Assembly (NCBI GenBank): GCA_027306745.1
Contig: DAHUZD010000060.1
Location: forward strand, 1 to 9,485
Direction: 5' to 3'
Origin: Acidobacteriaceae bacterium
GTDB lineage: Bacteria; Acidobacteriota; Terriglobia; Terriglobales; Acidobacteriaceae
Length of the DNA: 9,485 nt
The translations under genes and the position numbers were made by a program. Position 1 is the first letter of the stretch. Every line of letters starts with the position of its first letter. The notes beneath the pieces are model-generated. The model searched no databases and was not told the origin of the DNA. It was given only the letters and a program-made list of their open reading frames with translations. Of the stretch, positions 6,531 through 9,485 are shown in pieces.

Positions 6531-8315
6531 ATGCAGAGAAGAGAATTTTGCAAGTTGATATCAGCCGCCGCCGCTGCTCAAGCCATCCCCGGCAAAGGTC
6601 AATCGCATCCCATCACCCCAGCCCACTTCAACACGTTGCACCAGACCTACGAAGAGTTCTGCGCCACTCCGGAAAAGGATCGCGTTTTCTACGTGCTCGC
6701 TAATGGAAAAATTGTTGAGACCAAACTGAACGACGCAGACTGGACAGCCTCAGCCTGGGGCAATCCTCCGGATTTGCCCGGCGGGTCATGGGACGGCGTG
6801 CCGATGCAGGCTCCGATCGGAGGACTCAATGGCTCCGGTCCATATCAGGCTACATGGGATTCCTTGCTGCACTATGATGCGCCAGAGTGGTATCAAGACG
6901 CCAAGTTCGGCATCTGGGCGCACTGGAGTCCGCAGTGTGTGCCCGAGGCGGGGGACTGGTACGCACGCTTGATGTACACGGAAGGATCGTCGGACTACCT
7001 TTACCAAAACTCGCACTATGGCCATCCATCCGAATTTGGCTACAAGGATCTTTGCGCGCAGTGGACACTGCTCAACTGGGAACCTGAAGCTCTGATTCAA
7101 CGCTATAAGGATGCTGGCGCGCGCCTGTTCATTGCCTTGGCCAACCAGCACGATGGCTTCGACACGTGGAACTCCAAGCATCAACCGTGGAATGCCATGA
7201 GCCACGGCCCGCATCGTGATGTTGTCGGAGAATGGGCCGCTGCCGCGCGCCGCCAGGGAATGCGTTTCGGCGTCACCGTCCATCAGGCGCGCAACTGGTG
7301 GTGGTTCCAGACCTCCCACGGCGCTGACAAGTCCGGCCCTTTCTCCGGGCTTCCCTATGACGGACGGCTAACTCAGGCGCAAGGCAACGGCCAGTGGTGG
7401 CAGGGCCTCGACCCGCAGCGGCTTTATGGTGTAAAGCATCCTGAAAATGCGTTGCCGGATGCCTCCTACGTAAAAAACTTTTATGACCGAACACGTGATC
7501 TGATCGATCAGCACGATCCCGACTTGCTGTATTTTGACAACGCCCTTCTGCCGCTGGGATGGGGCGGGATGAACATTGGCGCCTATTTCTACAACCACAA
7601 CTTGAAGACGCGCGGAAAAATGGAAGCCGTGCTGAACATAAAAAATGTTCCTGACAAACTGGCCAAAGCTGTGGTGGCTGATTATGAGCGTGGCCTCACC
7701 AGCCAGATCATGCCGTATCCATGGCAGTCAGAAACATGCATTGGCGAATGGCACTACCGGCGCAGCCTCTACGATGGCCCAGGAGCCTTTGGCGGATATT
7801 TGCCGCCACGCGATGCCATCCACTGGCTCGTCGACACAGTCAGCAAAAATGGAACGTTCATACTAAATGTTCCGGGGAAACCCGACGGCACAATCGACAG
7901 CAAAGAGGCCGCCGTGCTCAACGAGATCGCAGCTTGGTTGAAGGTCAACGGCGAAGTCATCTTCGCAACGCGGCCATGGACAGTCTCTAGCGAAGGTCCG
8001 AATACGATTGCAAGCGGCCCCTTTCATGGTGCCAGCATCAGCGCCCTGGGTAGCAAGGATGTTCGCTTTACCCGCAACAAGGCGAACAATGTCATCTACG
8101 CCATCTTCATGGGATGGCCAGAGGGACCGGCGCTGATTGAGTCGCTCGGATTTTCAAGCAAGTCCAACCCTGGAAAAATTCAGAATGTCACCTTGCTTGG
8201 AACCGGCGTAAAAATTGACTGGAATCAGGCCGCCGATGGATTGCATGTACGCTTGCCCTGGGGCTTGCCGGTTGCCAATGGCTACGGAGCCGCCATCAAG
8301 ATACAACTGAGCTGA
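6531..8315 (+). CDS. alpha-L-fucosidase, GH29 family, with Tat signal
   Basis: A 594-residue retaining exo-fucosidase that releases terminal L-fucose from glycans such as xyloglucan, arabinogalactan or host-type glycans. The N-terminus MQRREFCKLISAAAAAQAIP is a twin-arginine signal (RREFCK plus an Ala-rich hydrophobic stretch), so the folded enzyme is probably exported to the periplasm. The catalytic barrel starts near residue 115 (DAPEWYQDAKFGIWAHWSP, His131). The nucleophile is probably Asp336 in DLLYFDNA. The end of the barrel is marked by GTFILNVPGKPDGTI (441-455), the KVNGEVIFATRPW segment (471-483) follows, and a C-terminal beta domain completes the protein. The usual paired histidines (HHD) read NQHDGF here, Gln206-His207, so one fucose-contacting His is replaced. 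A strong ribosome site AAGGAG (6518-6523) lies 7 bases before the ATG. Last gene of the operon; the acid/base residue was not identified. Confidence 0.93.
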   Translation: MQRREFCKLISAAAAAQAIPGKGQSHPITPAHFNTLHQTYEEFCATPEKDRVFYVLANGKIVETKLNDADWTASAWGNPPDLPGGSWDGVPMQAPIGGLNGSGPYQATWDSLLHYDAPEWYQDAKFGIWAHWSPQCVPEAGDWYARLMYTEGSSDYLYQNSHYGHPSEFGYKDLCAQWTLLNWEPEALIQRYKDAGARLFIALANQHDGFDTWNSKHQPWNAMSHGPHRDVVGEWAAAARRQGMRFGVTVHQARNWWWFQTSHGADKSGPFSGLPYDGRLTQAQGNGQWWQGLDPQRLYGVKHPENALPDASYVKNFYDRTRDLIDQHDPDLLYFDNALLPLGWGGMNIGAYFYNHNLKTRGKMEAVLNIKNVPDKLAKAVVADYERGLTSQIMPYPWQSETCIGEWHYRRSLYDGPGAFGGYLPPRDAIHWLVDTVSKNGTFILNVPGKPDGTIDSKEAAVLNEIAAWLKVNGEVIFATRPWTVSSEGPNTIASGPFHGASISALGSKDVRFTRNKANNVIYAIFMGWPEGPALIESLGFSSKSNPGKIQNVTLLGTGVKIDWNQAADGLHVRLPWGLPVANGYGAAIKIQLS

Positions 8316-8348
8316 AGGATGTCTGCGCCCGGCAGGATGTCTGCGCCC
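8316..8348 (+). repeat. tandem duplication, AGGATGTCTGCGCCC twice, period 18
   Basis: The 15-base unit AGGATGTCTGCGCCC occurs at 8316-8330 and again at 8334-8348 with identical sequence, separated by GGC. It starts on the base right after the fucosidase stop codon. The period is a multiple of three. No third copy was noticed in the window. Confidence 0.9.
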
Positions 8349-8417
8349 CACCAAAAAGCGCTCACACTAGCGTTGCCCCGACGCCGCGTGGGTGCACATC
8401 GGGCTGTAGGAAGTCTT

Positions 8418-8444
8418 GCATAGCTGCCGGATCACGGGCTATGC
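8418..8444. repeat. inverted repeat GCATAGC / GCTATGC, hairpin candidate
   Basis: Perfect 7-base arms (8418-8424 and 8438-8444) enclose 13 bases that can form an inner CCG-GATCA-CGG stem-loop. Two T-G wobbles could extend the base on the + strand. There is no T-run on either side, so it is not a standard intrinsic terminator. It sits between two convergent transcription units, where a bidirectional transcript-end hairpin would make sense. Confidence 0.5.
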
Positions 8445-8545
8445 GGAAATTGAGTGCTGATTGGCACCACTAGGACATGGCATTCAGCGATAAATGCAAG
8501 CAATGCATCCTCTGGCTTACTGGACGCGGCGATAGATGCAGCGTG

Positions 8546-9133
8546 TTATCGGGATGGAAGCAGTGGCCGCAGCCATGCCGGAACAGACGGGTGCGGCTTT
8601 GTAATCTTTCCATTTTCGCAGGTAACAACAAGACGAAATGGCGTTCGGAGATCGTCGTTGTCGAAGACCCACACATGCGGCAATTCCTGCAGCGCCATCT
8701 GAAGATTGCGCAAAATACGTGGATAGCGTGCATAGAGTTTTCCCGAAGACACATCATGCCCGCCCTGGGATACACGCATCGCTATGCGCTCTTCGGAAGC
8801 CTCTGGCCCCGATATCCTGACAAAACAACGCACGACGGTATAGCCGGCCTGGACAGTCTCTTTAAGAAATGAAAGCTTGTCTCCAACCGGATCAGAGAAG
8901 ACGGTCTCAAAGACAAAGCTCTCGCGCTGGCTCACCAGATCGCGGCGGATGGAAGCAGCCACCTTTGCAGCTTCGTAGGAACCAATGTTCAGTTCACGCG
9001 CCAACAGGTCGGTATTCACTAGGCGCAGCCCCGCCGGTTGCAGGTGTGCATAGTAGAACGTTGTCTTCCCCGCTCCGTTTGGCCCGGCGAGTGCCACGAT
9101 AATGGGACGTTGATCGAGCGCAGAAACAAGCAT
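8546..9133 (-). CDS. zeta-toxin-like P-loop kinase (COG4185-type ATPase)
   Basis: A 195-residue cytoplasmic P-loop protein. The Walker A motif GPNGAGKTT (17-25) follows a short beta strand IIVALA. VNTDLLARELN (39-49) puts Asp42 at the place of the zeta catalytic Asp. SFVFETVFS (72-80) is the typical FET segment, and RVSQGGHDVSSGKLYARYPR (120-139) supplies the Arg-rich lid, followed by DND (158-160) and a short C-terminal tail. Zeta/PezT toxins phosphorylate UDP-N-acetylglucosamine and block wall synthesis; members of this smaller COG4185-type group are called zeta toxins by homology and their substrate is mostly untested. The ATG follows the upstream stop codon after one base (TAATATG) with only a weak ribosome site, so translation is probably coupled to the upstream antitoxin-like gene. 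It could also be a general nucleotide or sugar kinase. Confidence 0.82.
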   Translation of the reverse strand: MLVSALDQRPIIVALAGPNGAGKTTFYYAHLQPAGLRLVNTDLLARELNIGSYEAAKVAASIRRDLVSQRESFVFETVFSDPVGDKLSFLKETVQAGYTVVRCFVRISGPEASEERIAMRVSQGGHDVSSGKLYARYPRILRNLQMALQELPHVWVFDNDDLRTPFRLVVTCENGKITKPHPSVPAWLRPLLPSR

Positions 9134-9134
9134 A

Positions 9135-9485
9135 TTACCGAGCTGCCCGGGCTTTGGCTTTTCCCCCAGTTTTGGCCGATATCCGTACAGGCTTGAACTT
9201 GCGATTTACAAAACGTCCCAGAGTGCGGGTGCCATTTTCGTCAATGCGCTCCAGCAAGCCGGGTTTCTGGGGATGCGGTTGATAGTGAGGAAACGGCTGA
9301 CTCTGCAGATAGGCGGTCACGCGCTTTCGGCCCGTGGACGTGTCCGCCGATGCAAGACAGGAAGAAAGAGGTTGAAGCGCTGCACTGCGGCACAGCTTCA
9401 ATACTTGCTGTCCTTCGAGCAACAACTCGACCGAACGGCCCAGTCGCGCCCAGAACTCCACCTGCCCCGCGATGGAGCGTTCCAC
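9135..9485 (-). CDS. ParD-like antitoxin partner of the zeta-like gene (5' end outside the window)
   Basis: The visible 117 codons read without a stop from the right window edge to TAA at 9137-9135. The first visible residues, VERSIAGQVEFWARLGRSVE, resemble the C-terminal half of the ParD-like antitoxin fold, where a ribbon-helix-helix is followed by a QIEHWARLGR-type helix, so the DNA-binding N-terminus and the start codon lie beyond the window. The GTG at 9485 is probably an internal valine. A second segment, PHPQKPGLLERIDENGTRTL (71-90), followed by GRFVNRKFKP, is a compact conserved-looking module. The tail is basic (KTGGKAKARAAR). Position directly before the zeta-like gene, with one base between, is the usual antitoxin-first order. 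Binding to and neutralising that protein is inferred from this arrangement, not shown by the sequence. Confidence 0.65.
   Translation of the reverse strand: MERSIAGQVEFWARLGRSVELLLEGQQVLKLCRSAALQPLSSCLASADTSTGRKRVTAYLQSQPFPHYQPHPQKPGLLERIDENGTRTLGRFVNRKFKPVRISAKTGGKAKARAAR

Larger units (their letters stand above)
2424..8315 (+). other. predicted five-gene L-fucose utilisation operon
   Basis: Five same-strand genes follow one another with gaps of 102, 3, 11 and 22 bases: aldo/keto reductase, zinc dehydrogenase, FucP-type permease, RbsD/FucU-family protein, Tat-exported GH29 fucosidase. No terminator-like hairpin with a T-run was noticed between them. Release, uptake, anomer conversion and oxidation of fucose would thus be co-expressed under the promoter at 2341-2369. 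The L-fucose assignment rests on the permease and the fucosidase together; each alone would be weaker. Confidence 0.7.

Noticed and set aside
8353..8374. Possible - strand terminator: CGCT/AGCG stem with a six-base loop followed by TTTTT
   Set aside because: The stem has only four pairs before a mismatch, too weak to call, although its position downstream of the zeta-like gene is suitable.
8376..8406. Imperfect inverted repeat GCCCCGA / TCGGGC in the spacer
   Set aside because: It needs a bulge, has a 17-base loop and no T-run.
8319..8423. Mini open frame starting at the ATG within the tandem repeat (34 codons)
   Set aside because: No ribosome site at usable spacing and no recognisable sequence; most likely an accident of the repeat.
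8477..8872. 131-codon + strand frame opposite the zeta-like gene
   Set aside because: The opposite strand encodes a clear P-loop protein with Walker A and family motifs over this stretch.

Overview
The window looks like a sugar-utilisation locus from a heterotrophic, plant-polymer-degrading soil bacterium. The mix of a GH51 arabinofuranosidase, a LacI-type repressor, a FucP-type permease, an RbsD/FucU-family protein and a Tat-exported GH29 fucosidase, with moderately GC-rich DNA, fits Acidobacteriota (Terriglobia). This assignment is inference from gene content, not from a marker gene.

Left part (1-2423): the window opens inside a GH51 alpha-L-arabinofuranosidase gene on the + strand, with the N-terminal part missing. 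It runs convergently into a LacI-family repressor gene on the - strand, and only 9 bases separate the two stop codons. The repressor gene points away from a 218-base intergenic region. That region holds a good sigma70-type promoter facing right (TTGACA, 17 bases, TATGGT) and a perfect CpG-centred palindrome, TTTACGTAAA, just downstream of it. The palindrome is a natural candidate for the LacI-family operator.

Centre (2424-8315): five genes lie head to tail on the + strand and are probably one operon. They encode an aldo/keto reductase, a zinc-dependent medium-chain dehydrogenase, an L-fucose:H+ symporter (FucP type), an RbsD/FucU-family sugar mutarotase-like protein and a Tat-signal GH29 alpha-L-fucosidase. 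The simplest reading is: fucosidase releases L-fucose outside the cytoplasm, the permease imports it, the RbsD/FucU protein interconverts anomers, and the two oxidoreductases act on the sugar or its products. No isomerase, kinase, aldolase, lactonase or dehydratase is present. This points to an oxidative route completed elsewhere, or to an undescribed variant. The oxidoreductase substrates cannot be read from the sequence.

Right part (8316-9485): a 230-base spacer carries an 18-base-period tandem duplication directly after the fucosidase stop codon and a separate perfect 7+7 inverted repeat. Beyond it, on the - strand, lies a probable toxin-antitoxin pair: a ParD-like antitoxin (its start is outside the window) followed one base later by a zeta-toxin-like P-loop kinase. 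This module is functionally unrelated to the sugar genes.
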